A DNA stretch of 64,000 bases from Lolium rigidum. Taxonomy: Eukaryota; Streptophyta; Magnoliopsida; Poales; Poaceae. The translations under genes were made by a program, and so were the position numbers. The stretch is from NCBI RefSeq assembly GCF_022539505.1, contig NC_061510.1, forward strand, positions 266,733,687 to 266,797,686, written 5' to 3'. The notes under the pieces are model-generated. The model saw only the letters and a list, made by a program, of their open reading frames with translations. It searched no databases and was not told the DNA's origin. Shown here piece after piece: positions 36,957 through 49,764 of this stretch; position 1 is the first letter of the stretch, and every line of letters begins with the position of its first letter.

Positions 36957-37693
36957 AGGCACCAGATCCTGGCCGGAGATCCAGATGCCAAACTCCAAAA
37001 ACCCGGCATACAGCCGAAAAACCTACTCCTACACGGGTTTATCACACACGATGATGCCCAAGGCCTACTGTGCAAAACCTGGTGTTGTTCACCATGTTCA
37101 TATCTGCAGCGAGCCACCTAAATCCCGAAAATCAAATGCATTAATGTGCTTAAACTCTTTGGAATTGCTAATTCTTATCTAGCTAATAATTAATTTAGTA
37201 CTAAGCCAAATCTTACACCCGGATTTGCTTTGTGATTCATGTACTATGTGTTGCAGCTTTAGTTCAGTTGCAAGTTGTTCACAATTCGTGATAGGCATGA
37301 GTTGCGTTATGTATGTTTATCCCGGAACGCCTGTGCTCCGGTGTCCCCGCCCCTCGTTGGAGAAATGGTGGTGTTAAACACATTGACGGTCCGGATTGCG
37401 CGATACCGGTTGGTTCGGATACGGTGGTCCCTGTATAAAGTTTGTACGTTGTATTATACGTGTTGTACGGGCAGGCGTGGCAAAGTACAAGTGTTGACGT
37501 GTGATCCTGCGTGTCCCTTCCGTGAGCCTCCGTGTCCCTTCCGTGTCCCCTCCGAGTATAGAAAGGTCGCTCGGCCGCATCGCCTTCTCCGTCCCCTTCC
37601 ATTTCCCCCCAAACGCCCCCAAATTTAGCAAAGAGCAGACGAGAGAGAGAGACAGAAAACCCTAGCCCCATTCGACCGCATCCATCGCCGGTG
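36957..37693 (+). promoter_or_regulatory. Presumptive promoter and 5' UTR of the acidic zinc-finger-like gene
   Basis: No retroelement similarity is recognised. A TATA-like TGTATAAAG lies at about 37432, about 260 bp before the ATG, followed by a C-rich leader (CCCTTCCGTG repeats at about 37510-37550). Confidence 0.45.
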
Positions 37694-39343
37694 ATGGAGA
37701 AGGAGGGTAGCAAGGCGGCGTCGGCGTCATCGGCCGCGTCGGCCGCGTTAGGGGTGCTGCATGCGGAGAAGGCGGAGGCCGAGGCGTCTACGACGGCCTC
37801 GGAGGCTGAGCAGCTGGTGAAGGAGCCGGAGGTGGAGGATCTGAAGGAGGGCGGCGCGCAGGGTTTGGTCGCGGCGGCAGATCTAGAGAAGCCCGAGGCG
37901 GAAGCGGCGGTTGTCGAGGAAGGAGGGGCGGGAGCGGCGGCGCCGGTGCTGACGGATATTGTGGACCAGAAGGCGGAGGCTGAGGAAGGCGTCGCCGTCC
38001 GTGGGCCGGCGGATGCTGGGAAGGGGAAGGAAGAGGTGGTTGTGCGGGAGGCGGAGGTGGAGGATCCCTACACGGCTTGGGTAAGCGCATGTTCATCTCT
38101 TTTAATTTCATTTGCATGTGTGCTTAGGGTTTCAGAAATTTTTACTCTTGGTTTCACTGCATCCGTGGAGCGAATGAGCAAGTATGTTGAAAATGGTGAT
38201 AGCATGCTTTGCATTCGTTGATGTCTGTGTGCAATGGTAGTGTAGTATCTGTTATTAGCCTGGAGCATGTAATGGAAAATTTGTAAAATTGAGTTTTGGA
38301 GAAAATCCATTGTGGTTCAGATGTCTGTGTTAGCACCTTGCAGTCTATGTTGTTTGCATACTAGTTTGGCACAGAGATGTGTGTGGTGTTGTGAGTATGG
38401 TATAGTAGATGTAACTGGTTAGGAAATAATTGCAGTAGTATTTATTATAAGATGACATGGTTTGTACTAGTTATAGTAAACATTCATGATGAACTGATTT
38501 GACCCATCTTTGCAACCAATGCATCAAGAAGAAAAAGTATAGTTAAAACTGAAATTCTGCAATTTAGACAGTAAAAGCCTCTCTGGTCCATATGAATGTC
38601 ATACAAATTAATTCTTGTCACTTGTTATAGAAACTAGTTTCTCCTATTGGTTTAAAATAATGTTGCAGTTGTAAGAAGGTAGTAATGTTATACATGTCAT
38701 AGAAAGTATTTGCTGTCCCATCCTTAACCAGATTCCTGCCAGCTAAAAATGGTAGTTCACAAAGTAGTAACAATAATTAAAGAAAGTTTGATATAGCAGT
38801 AGCATGTTATTTACAATTGTAATGTAAAAATGGTTAAATGTTATATTTGTATTTGAAATGGTGTGAAAGTTTATTTGGTATGATATGTCTTGTCATTTAG
38901 GTTGCTGGTGGCAAGAAGCGCAAGTTTGAAGAGCTGGGAGAGCCAGTTTACCCCTCAGACTCCGAGGGTTCGCTTGAGCTATGTGTGCAGAAGAAATTAT
39001 ATTGTATGTTGTGAACAAAATGAATGTACTAGTCAAGGAATAAAATGTAATTGACTGTTTGAATTGTTGCAGTATGATTCAACTGAATCCGCTGAGAGCG
39101 TGGATAAACGCAATGTTGGATCATTCAAGCGTAAGCTCCTGGAGCAGCTGAGGGGTGGTAGCCTGCGGTATCTGAAGCGTGGGCGTTACACCTTGTCCCT
39201 GGCATACAAGGAAGCCCAAGTGTGGCAGCAAGAATAACCTGAAGCAGCATGCTCATGAGCTTTGCCGTACCGGGACGCCGACGCACATTAGAGCTCAGCA
39301 TGAGGTGCTGCTGGTTGTCCTGGAGGAGAATGCTCAGGAGTAG
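37694..39343 (+). CDS. Small acidic protein with zinc-finger-like C-terminus; apparent frameshift in last exon
   Basis: Exon 1 is 37694-38080 (129 codons, MEKEGSKAASASSA..., rich in Ala, Glu and Val with alternating EAE/VVE blocks, probably disordered or coiled). Exon 2 starts at 38901 after TTTAG (VAGGKKRKFEELGEPVYPSD, a basic patch that could be a nuclear localisation signal). Its donor is uncertain; 38984 keeps the phase. Exon 3 starts at 39073 (YDSTESAESVDKRNVGSFKR, then KLLEQLRGG) and in frame stops at 39237. A shifted frame reads on as TPCPWHTRKPKCGSKNNLKQ, HAHELCRTG and so on to a stop at 39343, which has CP...C...H spacing like single plant zinc-finger/XS-type domains. The family ending is probably in the shifted frame, so this is either a real frameshift or a consensus error near 39175-39200. 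Confidence 0.6.
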
Positions 39344-39954
39344 GGAGCTTGTTTATCCACCTGCTGTCATCATCTATTATAGATATAGATGATGACTCTT
39401 TTGTGAAAAAGTATGTTTGGTTTCTTTGTGTCGAACTTATGGCCTTAGTTTATGAAGAATGGTAGTACCTTGAACTCTATTATGCTATGCAGTGTAAGAC
39501 ATGAAACCTCTTATGTGTGCCAGTGCAGGTGCATGTATATATTGTGGCTGGCAGCAATCTATCTATGTGTTGCTTGATGTGTTCTTACTTATATTTGTAT
39601 TAGTAACTGGCATGGTTGAATATGGTCCAGTTGAAACTAGTTTTGAAGTTTGAAAATGTTCAAAATGGGCTGTATGGTGGCCAGAGAATGGAAGGATTTA
39701 TGGAGAACCTGGTGGCCCAATTGGAATGGTGGCAACTTGCAGTGAGGATTGTCTGGCTTTTGGGCCGGGTGCTATTTGGGCCCAATTAGATTAGGACCAT
39801 ATGTCATTAAAGTTGTGTTTTAATAAAAGTGTTAATGAAATATAAATTTGATTTTGAATTGTTGATGTAGTTTATCCACGATTTAGGAGTGTCCATGGTA
39901 AAAAATAGAACATGCATTTAATGTGGTTGAAATAATTGTTTAGGTTTATTTTGG
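39344..39954 (+). other. 3' flank of the acidic-protein gene
   Basis: AT-rich 3' UTR/intergenic DNA with no further coding signal. Several ATAAA/AATAAA-like sites occur (for example TTTAATAAAAG at about 39819). It merges into decayed units of the tandem array. Confidence 0.4.
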
Positions 39955-41358
39955 TTCGAAGAATAGTTTTCGGTGTAAAATAGGGGAACTCACCAAAGGA
40001 AAAGCATAGCACCTAGTATTGGGGTATGGTTTGGGAAACATGTGGTCCTTCTGATGGGACACCTTGGTGACCCCATGTTAGAGGGATGTGTCGAAACTAG
40101 GGTTTTCGGTGCAAAAGAGGGGGAACTGGCAATAAAGAGACCTAACCACCTTGGATTGGTCCATGATTTGGCACCCTTGTGCACCTTGCTATGTGACACC
40201 TTGGTTGCTATTGGTTTTCCAATTTTGTTGTTGGTGGCATGGTAGCCCCATGGTAGGGATGTGTCGAAAGAGGGGTTGTCGTAGGAAAAGAGGGGGGAAT
40301 GGCCAAAAATTGAGCAAACCACCATGGATTGGAGCATGACTTGGCACCCTTGTGCACATTATGATATCACACCTTGGTTTCTATGGGTTTTCCTATTTTG
40401 GAGTTGGTGGCATGGTGGCCCCATGGTAGAGATGTGTCGAAAGAGGGGTTTTCGGTGGAAAAGAGGGGGAATGGCCAAAAATTGAGCAAACCACCATGGA
40501 TTGGGGCATGATTTGTCACCCTTGTGCACATTGTGATATCACACCTTGGTTGCTATGGGTTTTCCTATTTTGGAGTTGGTGGCATGGTGGCCCCATGGTG
40601 GAGATGTGTCGAAAGAGGGGTTTTCGGTGGAAAAGAGGGGGAATGGCCAAAAATTGAGCAAACCACCATGGATTGGAGCATGATTTGGCACCCTTGTGCA
40701 CATTGTGATACCACACCTTGGTTTCTATGGGTTTTCCTATTTTGGAGTTGGTGTCATGGTGGCCCCATGGTAGAGATGTGTCGAAAGAGGGGTTTTCGGT
40801 GGAAAATAGGAGGAATGGCCAAAAATTGAGCAAACCACCATGGATTGGGGCATGATTTGGCACCCTTGTGCACATTGTGATATCACACCTTGGTTTCTAT
40901 GGGTTTTCCTATTTTGGAGTTGGTGGCATGGTGGCCCCATGGTGGAGATGTGTCAAAAGAGGGGTTTTCCGTGGAAAATAGGGGGGAATGGCCAAAAATT
41001 GACCAAACCACCATGGATTGGAGCATGATTTGGCACCCTTGTGCACATTGCTATATCACACCTTGGTTGCTATGGGTTTTCCTATTTTGGAGTTGGTGGC
41101 ATGGTGGCCCCATGGTAGATATGTGTCGAAAGAGGGGTTTTCCGTGGAAAGTAGGGGGGAATGCCAAAAATTGAGCAAACCACCATGGATTGGGGCATTA
41201 TTTGGCACCATTGTGCACATTGTGATATCACACCTTGGTTGATATGGGTTTTCCTATTTTGGAGTTGGTGGCATGGTGGCCCCATGGTAGAGATGTGTCG
41301 AAAGAGGGGTTTTCGGTGGAAAAGAGGGGGGGGGGGAATGGCCAAAAATTGACCAAAC
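39955..41358. repeat. Tandem satellite array, about 172-bp period, left part
   Basis: The landmark ACCATGGATTGG recurs at 40321, 40493, 40665, 40837, 41010 and 41182 (spacings 172-173 bp). A diverged form is at 40148 (ACCTTGGATTGG) and a shorter decayed one at 40011. Units carry GGTTTTCCTATTTTGGAGTT, GGTGGCCCCATGGTAGAG and AAGAGGGGTTTTCGGTGGAA. Central units are nearly identical while the left edge is degenerate. The array is interrupted at 41358 by the LTR array and resumes at 51335. Confidence 0.95.
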
Positions 41359-42958
41359 TGATACGTCTCCGACGTATCGATAATTTCTTATGTTCTATGC
41401 CATATTATTGATGATACCTACATGTTTTATGCACACTTTATGTCATATTCGTGCATTTTCTGGAACTAACCTATTAACAAGATGCCGAAGTGCCGGTTCT
41501 CGTTTTCTGCTGTTTTTGGTTTCGGAAATCCTAGTAACGAAATATTCTCGGAATTGGACGAAACGAAGACCCAGGGTCCTATTTTTCCACGGAGCTTCCA
41601 GAAGACCGAAGAACACACGAAGTGGGGCCACGAGGTGGCCAAACCACAGGGCCGCGCGGCCCAGGGGGGCCCGCGCCGCCCTATGGTGTGGCCCCCTCGT
41701 CTGGCCCCCGACTCTGCCCTTCCGCCTACTTAAAGCCTCCGTCGCGAAACCCCTGAGGCGAAAAACCACGATACGGAAAACCTTACTGAGACGCCGCTGC
41801 CGATCCCATCTCGGGGGATTCTGGAGATCTCCTCCGGCACCCTGCCGGAGAGGGGATTCATCTCCCGGAGGACTCTACACCGCCATGGTCGCCTCCGGAG
41901 TGATGAGTGAGTAGTTCACCCCTGGACTATGGGTCCATAGCAGTAGCTAGATGGTTGTCTTCTCCTCATTGTGCTTCATTGTTGGATCTTGTGAGCTGCC
42001 TAACATGATCAAGATCATCTATCCGTAATTCTATATGTTGTGTTTGTCGGGATCCGATGGATAGAGAATACCATGTCATGTTAATTATCAAGTTATTATA
42101 CATGTGTTGTTTATGATCTTGCATGCTCTCCGTTTCTAGTAGAGGCTCCGGCCAAGTTTTTACTTTTAACTCCAAGAGGGAGTACTTATGCTCGATAGTG
42201 GGTTCATGCACGCATTGACACACGGGACGAGTGACGAGAAAGTTCTAAGGTTGTGTTGTGCTTGTTGCCACTAGGGATAAAACATTGGCGCTATGTCCGA
42301 GGATGTAGTTGTTGATTACATTACGCACCATACTTAATGCAATTGTCCGTTGCTTTGCAACTTAATACCTGGAGGGGTTCGGACGATAACCTGAAGGTGG
42401 ACTTTTTAGGCATAGATGCGGTTGGATGGCGGTCTATGTACTTTGTCGTAATGCCCAATTAAATCTCACTATACTTATCATGTCATGTATGTGCATTGTT
42501 ATGCCCTCTCTATTTGTCAATTGCCCGACTGTAATTTGTTCACCCAACATGCTTTTATCTTATGGGAGAGACACCTCTAGTGAACTCGTGGACCCCGGTC
42601 CATTCTTTAATACTTGAAATACAAATCTGTCTGCAATACTTGTTTTCATTGTTTTCTCTGCAAACAATCATCTTCCACACAATACGGTTAATCCTTTGTT
42701 ACAGCAAGCCGGTGAGATTGACAACCTCACTGTTTCGTTGGGGCAAAGTACTTTGGTTGTGTTGTGCAGGTTCCACGTTGGCGCCGGAATCTCTGGTGTT
42801 GCGCCGCACTACATCCCGCCGCCATCAACCTTCAACGTGCTTCTTGGCTCCTCCTGGTTCGATAAACCTTGGGTTCTTTCTGAGGGAAAACTTGCTGCTG
42901 TGCGCATCATACCTTCCTCTTGGGGTTGCCCAACGAACGTGTGAAATACACGCCATCA
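41359..42958 (+). repeat. LTR1 of the three-LTR array (1,600 bp)
   Basis: TGATACGTCTCCGACGTATC start, CACGCCATCA end. Promoter-like CCTACTTAAAGCC at about 41725-41737. Nearly identical to LTR2 apart from scattered one-base indels. Confidence 0.95.
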
Positions 42959-42969
42959 AGCATATTTTC

Positions 42970-42987
42970 TGGCGCCGTTGCCGGGGA
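42970..42987 (+). promoter_or_regulatory. tRNA-Asp primer-binding site
   Basis: TGGCGCCGTTGCCGGGGA, the exact complement of the 3' end of plant tRNA-Asp including CCA. It lies 11 nt after LTR1. Confidence 0.93.
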
Positions 42988-43214
42988 GATCAAGACACGG
43001 CTGCAAGGGAGTTTCCACTTCTCAATCTCTTTACTTTGTTTTTGTCTTGCTTTATTTTATTTACTACTTTGTTTGCTGCACTTATATCAAAACACAAAAA
43101 AATTAGTTGCTAGCTTTACTTTATTTGCTATCTTGTTTGCTATATCAAAAACACAAAAAAATTTAGTTTACTTGCGTTTACTTTATCTAGTTTGCTTTAT
43201 TTACTATTGCTAAA

Positions 43215-45328
43215 ATGGCCAACCCTGAAAATACTAAGTTGTGTGACTTCACTAGCACAAATAATAATGATTTCTTATGCACACCTATTGCTCCACCTGC
43301 TACTACAGCGGAATTCTTTGAAATTAAACCTGCTTTACTTAATCTTGTCATGAGAGAGCAATTTTCCGGTGTTAGTTCGATGATGCTTGCTGCCCATCTC
43401 AATAATTTTGTTGAACTATGTGAAATGCAAAAGTATAAAGATGTAGATGGTGACATTATAAAATTAAAATTGTTTCCTTTCTCATTAAGAGGAAAAGCTA
43501 AAGATTGGTTGCTATCTCCGCCTAAGAATAGTATTGATTCCTGGACTAAATGCAAGGATGCTTTTATTGGTAGATATTATCCCCCTGCTAAAATTATATC
43601 TTTGAGGAGTAGCATAATGAATTTTAAACAATTGGATAATGAACATGTTGCTCAAGCTTGGGAAAGAATGAAATCTCTGGTTAAAAATTGCCCAACCCAT
43701 GGATCGACTACTTGGATGATCATCCAAACCTTCTATGCGGGACTAAATTTTTCTTCGCGGAATTTATTGGATTCAGCTGCTGGAGGTACCTTTATGTCCA
43801 TCACTCTTGGTGAAGCAACAAAGCTTCTTGATAATATGATGGTTAATTACTCTGAATGGCACACGGAAAGAGCTTCACAAGGTAAGAAGGTAAATTCTGT
43901 TGAGGAATCCTCTTCCTTGAATGATAAAGTTGATGCTATTATGTCTATGCTTGCGAATGATAGGACTAATGTTGATCCTAATAATGTTCCATTAGTTTCA
44001 TTGGTTGCCCAAGAAGAACATGTTGATGTAAACTTCATTAAAAATAATAATTTCAACAACAATGCTTATCGGAACAATTCTAGTAATAACTATAGGCCAT
44101 ATCCTTATAATAATGGTAACGGTTATGCTAATTCTTATGGGAATTCTTACAACAATAATAGGAATACACCCCCTGGACTTGAGGCCATGCTTAAAGAATT
44201 TATTAGTACACAAACTGCCTTTAACAAATCTGTTGAGGAAAAGCTCAATAAAATTGATATTCTTGTTTCTAGAGTTGATAGTCTTGCCTCTGATGTTGAT
44301 CTTTTGAAATCGAAAGTTATGCCTAATAGGGATATTGAAAATAAAATTGTTACTACAGCAAATGCCATCCAAGTTAGAATTAATGAGAATATAAGATTAA
44401 TGGCTGAACTACGAGCTAGGTGGGATAGAGAAGAAAATGAAAAACTAGCTAAAAAAGAAAATGTAGCTAAAGTTTGGACTATTACCACCACAAGTAATGT
44501 TGATTCTTCATATGTTGCTGCACCTCCTACCATCAATGGTAAAATAATTGGTGTTAGCAATGCTTCTACTCCTAGTGCAAAGCGCGCAAAATTACCCGAA
44601 GCTGCTAAAACTGCTGAAACCGCTCGTGATAAAACTGCTGAAATTTTTTCCAACCTTGGGGATGATAATCCCATTGCTTTAGATTGTAATGATTTAGATT
44701 TTGATGATTACCACATCTCTGAAGTTATAAAGTTCTTGCAAAAACTTGCTAAAAGTCCCAATGCTAGCGCTATAAATTTGGCTTTCACAAAACATATTAC
44801 AAATGCTCTCATAAAAGCTAGAGAAGAGAAACTAAAACTTGAAACTTCTATTCCTAGAAAGCTAGAGGATGGTTGGGAGCCCATCATTAAAATGAGAGTC
44901 AAAGATTTTGATTGTAATGCTTTATGTGATCTTGGTGCAAGTATTTCTGTTATGCCTAAAAAAGTCTATGATATGCTTGACTTGCCACCATTGAAAAATT
45001 GTTATTTGGACGTTAATCTCGCTGATAATGCTAAAAAGAACCTTTGGGGAAATTTGATAATGTTCATATTATGGTTAACAATAACCTTGTCCCCGTTGAT
45101 TTTGTTGTCTTGGATATTGAATGCAATGCATCTTGCCCCATTATATTGGGAAGACCTTTTCTTCGAACCGTTGGTGCTACTATTGATATGAAGGAAGGTA
45201 ATATTAAATATCAATTTCCTCTCAAGAAAGGTATGGAACACTTCCCTAGAAAGAGAATGAAGTTACCTTATGATTCTATCATTAGAACAAATTATGATGT
45301 TGATGCTTCGTCTTTTGATGTTACTTGA
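43215..45328 (+). CDS. Gag-protease of the non-autonomous Athila-like element (one apparent frameshift)
   Basis: Start ATG 43215. Residues about 40-210 form a Retrotrans_gag-type domain (MLAAHLNNFVELCEMQKYKD; LRGKAKDWLLSPPKNSIDSW; CKDAFIGRYYPPAKIISLRS). A long Asn-rich linker follows (about 270-320), then coiled-coil helices (about 330-420), then a retropepsin-like region with CDLGASISVMPKKVYDMLDL near residues 570-590 (D-L-G active site, usual in Athila). A frameshift at about 45040-45050 moves the frame; it continues as FDNVHIMVNNNLVPVDFVVL, then GRPFLRTVGATIDMKEGNI, to a stop at 45326-45328. No zinc knuckle is obvious. There is no pol after it, so mobility would need enzymes in trans. Confidence 0.85.
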
Positions 45329-47916
45329 GTTACACTTTCTGCGCCTAGCTGAAAGGCGTTAAAGAAAAGCGCTTATGGGAGACAACCCATGTTTTTACTC
45401 CAGTATTTTTGTTTTATATTTGTGTCTTGGAAGTTGTTTACTACTGTAGCAACCTCTCCTTATCTTAGTTTTATATTTTGTTGTGCCAAGTAAAGTCTTT
45501 GATAGAAAAGTAAGTACTAGATTTGGATTACTCGCGCAGTTCCAGATTTCTTTGCTGTCACGAATCTGGGTCTATCTCCCTGTAGGTAGCTCAGAAAATT
45601 ACGCCAATTTACGAGCATGATCCTCGGATATGTACGCAACTTTCATTCAATTTGAGAATTTTCGTTTGAGCAAGTCTGGTGGCCTAATAAAATCCATCTT
45701 TACGGACTGTTCTGTTTTGACAGATTCTGTCTTTTATTTCGCATTGCCTCTTTTGCTATGTTGGATGAATTTCTTTGATCCACTAATGTCCAGTAGCTTT
45801 ATGCAATGTCCAGAAGTGTTAAGAATGATTGTGTCACCTCTGAACATGTGAATTTTTATTATGCACTAACCCTCTAATGAGTTGTTTCGAGTTTGGTGTG
45901 GAGGAAGTTTTCAAGGGTCAAGAGAGGAGTATGATGCAATATGATCAAGGAGAGTGAAAGCTCTAAGCTTGGGGATGCCCGGGTGGTTCACCCCTGCATA
46001 TATTAAGAAGACTCAAGCGTCTAAGCTTGGGGATGCCCAAGGCATCCCCTTCTTCATCGACAACATTATCGAGGTTCCTCCCCTGAAACTATATTTTTAT
46101 TCGGCCACATCTTATGTACTTTGCTTGGAGCGTCGGTTTGTTTTTGTTTTTTGTTTTGTTTGAATAAAATGGATCCTAGCATTCACTTTATGGGAGAGAG
46201 ACACGCTCCGCTGTTGCATATGGACAAATATGTCCTTAGGCTCTACTCATAGTATTCATGGCGAAGTTCTTCTTCGTTAAATTGTTATATGGTTGGAATT
46301 GGAAAATGCTACATGTAGTAACTCTAAAATGTCTTGGATAATTTGATACTTGGCAATTGTTGTGCTCATGTTTAAGCTCTTGCATCATATACTTTGCACC
46401 CATTAATGAAGAAATACTTAGAGCTTGCTAATTTGGTTTGCATATTTGGTTTCTCTAGAGTCTAGATAACATCTAGTATTGAGTTTTGAACAACAAGGAA
46501 GACGGTATGGAGTCTTATAATGTTTACCATATGTATTTTATGTGAGTTTGCTGTACCGTTCATCCTTGTGTTTGTTTCAAATAACCTTGCTAGCCTAAAC
46601 CTTGTATCGAGAGGGAATACTTCTCATGCATCCAAAATCTTTGAGCCAACCACTATGCCATTTGTGTCCACCATACCTACCTACTACATGGTATTTATCC
46701 GCCATTCCAAAGTAAATTGCTTGAGTGCTACCTTTAAAATTCCATCATTCACCTTTGCAATATATAGCTCATGGGACAAATAGCTTAAAAACTATTGTGG
46801 TATTGAATATGTACTTATGCATTTTATATCTTATTAAGTTGCTTGTTGAGCGATAACCATGTTTCTGGGGACGCCATCAACTATTATTTGTTGGATATCA
46901 TGTGAGTTGCTATGCATGTCCGTCTTGTCTGAAGCAAGAGAGATCTACCACCTTCATGGTTGGAGCATGCATATTGTTAGAGAAGAACTTTGGGCCGCTA
47001 ACTAAAGCCATGATTCATGGTGGAAGTTTCAGTTTGGACATATATCCTCAATCTCATATGAGAATAATAATTGTTGCCACATGCTTATGCATTAAAGAGG
47101 AGTCCATTATCTGTTGTCCATGTTGTCCCGGTATGGATGTCTAAGTTGAGAATAATCAAAAGCGAGAAATCCAAAATGCGAGCTTTCTCCTTAGACCTTT
47201 GTACGGGCGGCATGGAGGTACCCCATTGTGACACTTGGTCAAAACATGTGCATTGCAAAGATCCGGTAGTCCAAGTTAATTAGGACAAGGTGCGGGCACT
47301 ATTAGTATACTATGCATGAGACTTGCAACTTGTAAGATATAACTTTCATAACTCATATGCTTTATTACTACCGTTGACAAAATTGTTTCATGTTTTCAAA
47401 ATAAAAGCTCTAGCACAAATATAGCAATCGATGCTTTCCTCTTTGAAGGACCATTCTCTTTACTTTTATGTTGAGTCAGTTCACCTATTTCTCTCCACCT
47501 CAAGAAGCAAACACTTATGTGAACTGTGCATTGATTCCTACATACTTGCATATTGTACTTGTTATATTACTCTATGTTGACTATTATCCATGAGATATAC
47601 ATGTTACAAGTTGAAAGCAACCGCTGAAACTTAATCTTCCTTTGTGTTGTTTCAACACCTTTACTTTGATTTACTGCTTTATGAGTTAACTCTTATGCAA
47701 GACTTATTAATACTTGTCTTGAAGAACTATTCATGAAAAGTCTTTGCTATATGATTCACCTGTTTACTCATGTCATCACCATTGTTTTGATCGCTGCATC
47801 CACTACATATGTTTACAAATAGTATGATCAAGGTTATGATGGCATATCACTTCAGAAATTATCTTTGTTATCGTTTTACCCGCTCGGGACGAGCGAGAAC
47901 TAAGCTTGGGGATGCT
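45329..47916 (+). mobile_element. 3' non-coding internal region with polypurine tract and reiterated PPT-like motifs
   Basis: About 2.6 kb without ORFs, homologous to 15637-17348/30374-30713 and 57606-60265. TAAGCTTGGGGATGCC occurs at 45964 and 46022, and again as the terminal PPT at 47901 directly before LTR2. A perfect 9-bp hairpin GGGGATGCC-CAA-GGCATCCCC lies at about 46029. Confidence 0.85.
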
Positions 47917-49509
47917 TGATACGTCTCCGACGTATCGATAATTTCTTATGTTCTATGCCATATTATTGATGATACCTACATGTTTTATGCACACTTTATG
48001 TCATATTCGTGCATTTTCCGGAACTAACCTATTAACAAGATGCCGAAGTGCCAGTTGCTGTTTTCTGCTGTTTTTGGTTTCAGAAATCCTAGTAACGAAA
48101 TATTCTCGGAATTGGACGAAACGAAGACCTAGGGTCCTATTTTTCCACGGAGCTTCCAGAAGACCGAAGAACACACGAAGTGGGGCCACGAGGTGGCCAA
48201 ACCACAGGGCCGCGCGGCCCGGGGGGGCCCGCGCCGCCCTATGGTGTGGCCCCCTCGTCCGGCCCCCGACTCGCCCTTCCGCCTACTTAAAGCCTCCGTC
48301 GCGAAACCCCGAGGCGAAAAACCACGATACGGAAAACCTTGCGAGACGCCGCCGCCGATCCCATCTCGGGGGATTCTGGAGATCTCCTCCGGCACCCTGC
48401 CGGAGAGGGGATTCATCTCCCGGAGGACTCTACACCGCCATGGTCGCCTCCGGAGTGATGAGTGAGTAGTTCACCCCTGGACTATGGGTCCATAGCAGTA
48501 GCTAGATGGTTGTGTTCTCCTCATTGTGCTTCATTGTTGGATCTTGTGAGCTGCCTAACATGATCAAGATCATCTATCTGTAATTCTATATGTTGTGTTT
48601 GTCGGGATCCGATGGATAGAGAATACCATGTCATGTTAATTATCAAGTTATTATACATGTGTTGTTTATGATCTTGCATGCTCTCCGTTTCTAGTAGAGG
48701 CTCTGGCCAAGTTTTTACTTTTAACTCCAAGAGGGAGTACTTATGCTCGATAGTGGGTTCATGCCCGCATTGACACCGGGACAAGTGACGGAAAGTTCTA
48801 AGGTTGTGTTGTGCTTGTTGCCACTAGGGATAAAACATTGGCGCTATGTCCGAGGATGTAGTTGTTGATTACATTACGCACCATACTTAATGCAATTGTC
48901 CGTTGCTTTGCAACTTAATACTGGAGGGGTTCGGACGATAACCTCGAAGGTGGACTTTTTAGGCATAGATGCGGTTGGATGGCGGTCTATGTACTTTGTC
49001 GTAATGCCCAATTAAATCTCACTATACTTATCATGTCATGTATGTGCATTGTTATGCCCTCTCTATTTGTCAATTGCCCGACTGTAATTTGTTCACCCAA
49101 CATGCTTTTATCTTATGGGAGAGACACCTCTAGTGAACTGTGGACCCCGGTCCATTCTTTAATACTGAAATACAAATCTGCTGCAATACTTGTTTTTACT
49201 GTTTTCTCTGCAAACAATCATCTTCCACACAATACGGTTAATCCTTTGTTACGAGCAAGCCGGTGAGATTGACAACCTCACTGTTTCGTTGGGGCAAAGT
49301 ACTTTGGTTGTGTTGTGCGGGTTCCACGTTGGCGCCGGAATCTCTGGTGTTGCGCCGCACTACATCCCGCCGCCATCAACCTTCAACGTGCTTCTTGGCT
49401 CCTCCTGGTTCGATAAACCTTGGGTTCTTTCTGAGGGAAAACTTGTTGCTGTGCGCATCATACCTTCCTCTTGGGGTTGCCCAACGAACGTGTGAAATAC
49501 ACGCCATCA
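47917..49509 (+). repeat. LTR2 of the three-LTR array (1,593 bp)
   Basis: Complete LTR with the same ends as LTR1. It acts as 3' LTR for the first internal region and is followed 11 nt later by another tRNA-Asp PBS (49521-49538), so it is also positioned as 5' LTR for the second. Confidence 0.95.
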
Positions 49510-49520
49510 AGCATATTTTC

Positions 49521-49538
49521 TGGCGCCGTTGCCGGGGA
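49521..49538 (+). promoter_or_regulatory. Second tRNA-Asp primer-binding site
   Basis: Same 18-mer as at 42970, in the same spacing after LTR2. Confidence 0.92.
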
Positions 49539-49764
49539 GATCAAGACACGCTGCAAGGGGAGTTTCCACTTCTCAATCTCTTTACTTTGTTTTTGTCTTG
49601 CTTTATTTTATTTACTACTTTGTTTGCTGCACTTATATCAAAACACAAAAAAATTAGTTGCTAGCTTTACTTTATTTGCTATCTTGTTTGCTATATCAAA
49701 AACACAAAAAAATTTAGTTTACTTGCGTTTACTTTATCTAGTTTGCTTTATTTACTATTGCTAA

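Noticed and set aside
40516..41345. Minus-strand 80-120-aa frames repeating across the satellite
   Set aside because: They follow from the tandem repeat; 172 is not a multiple of three, so the peptide changes with each unit, and there is no gene context.
39955..41358. Direct repeats as a possible CRISPR array
   Set aside because: Units are contiguous about 172-bp monomers without short repeats and unique spacers, and the DNA is plant nuclear.
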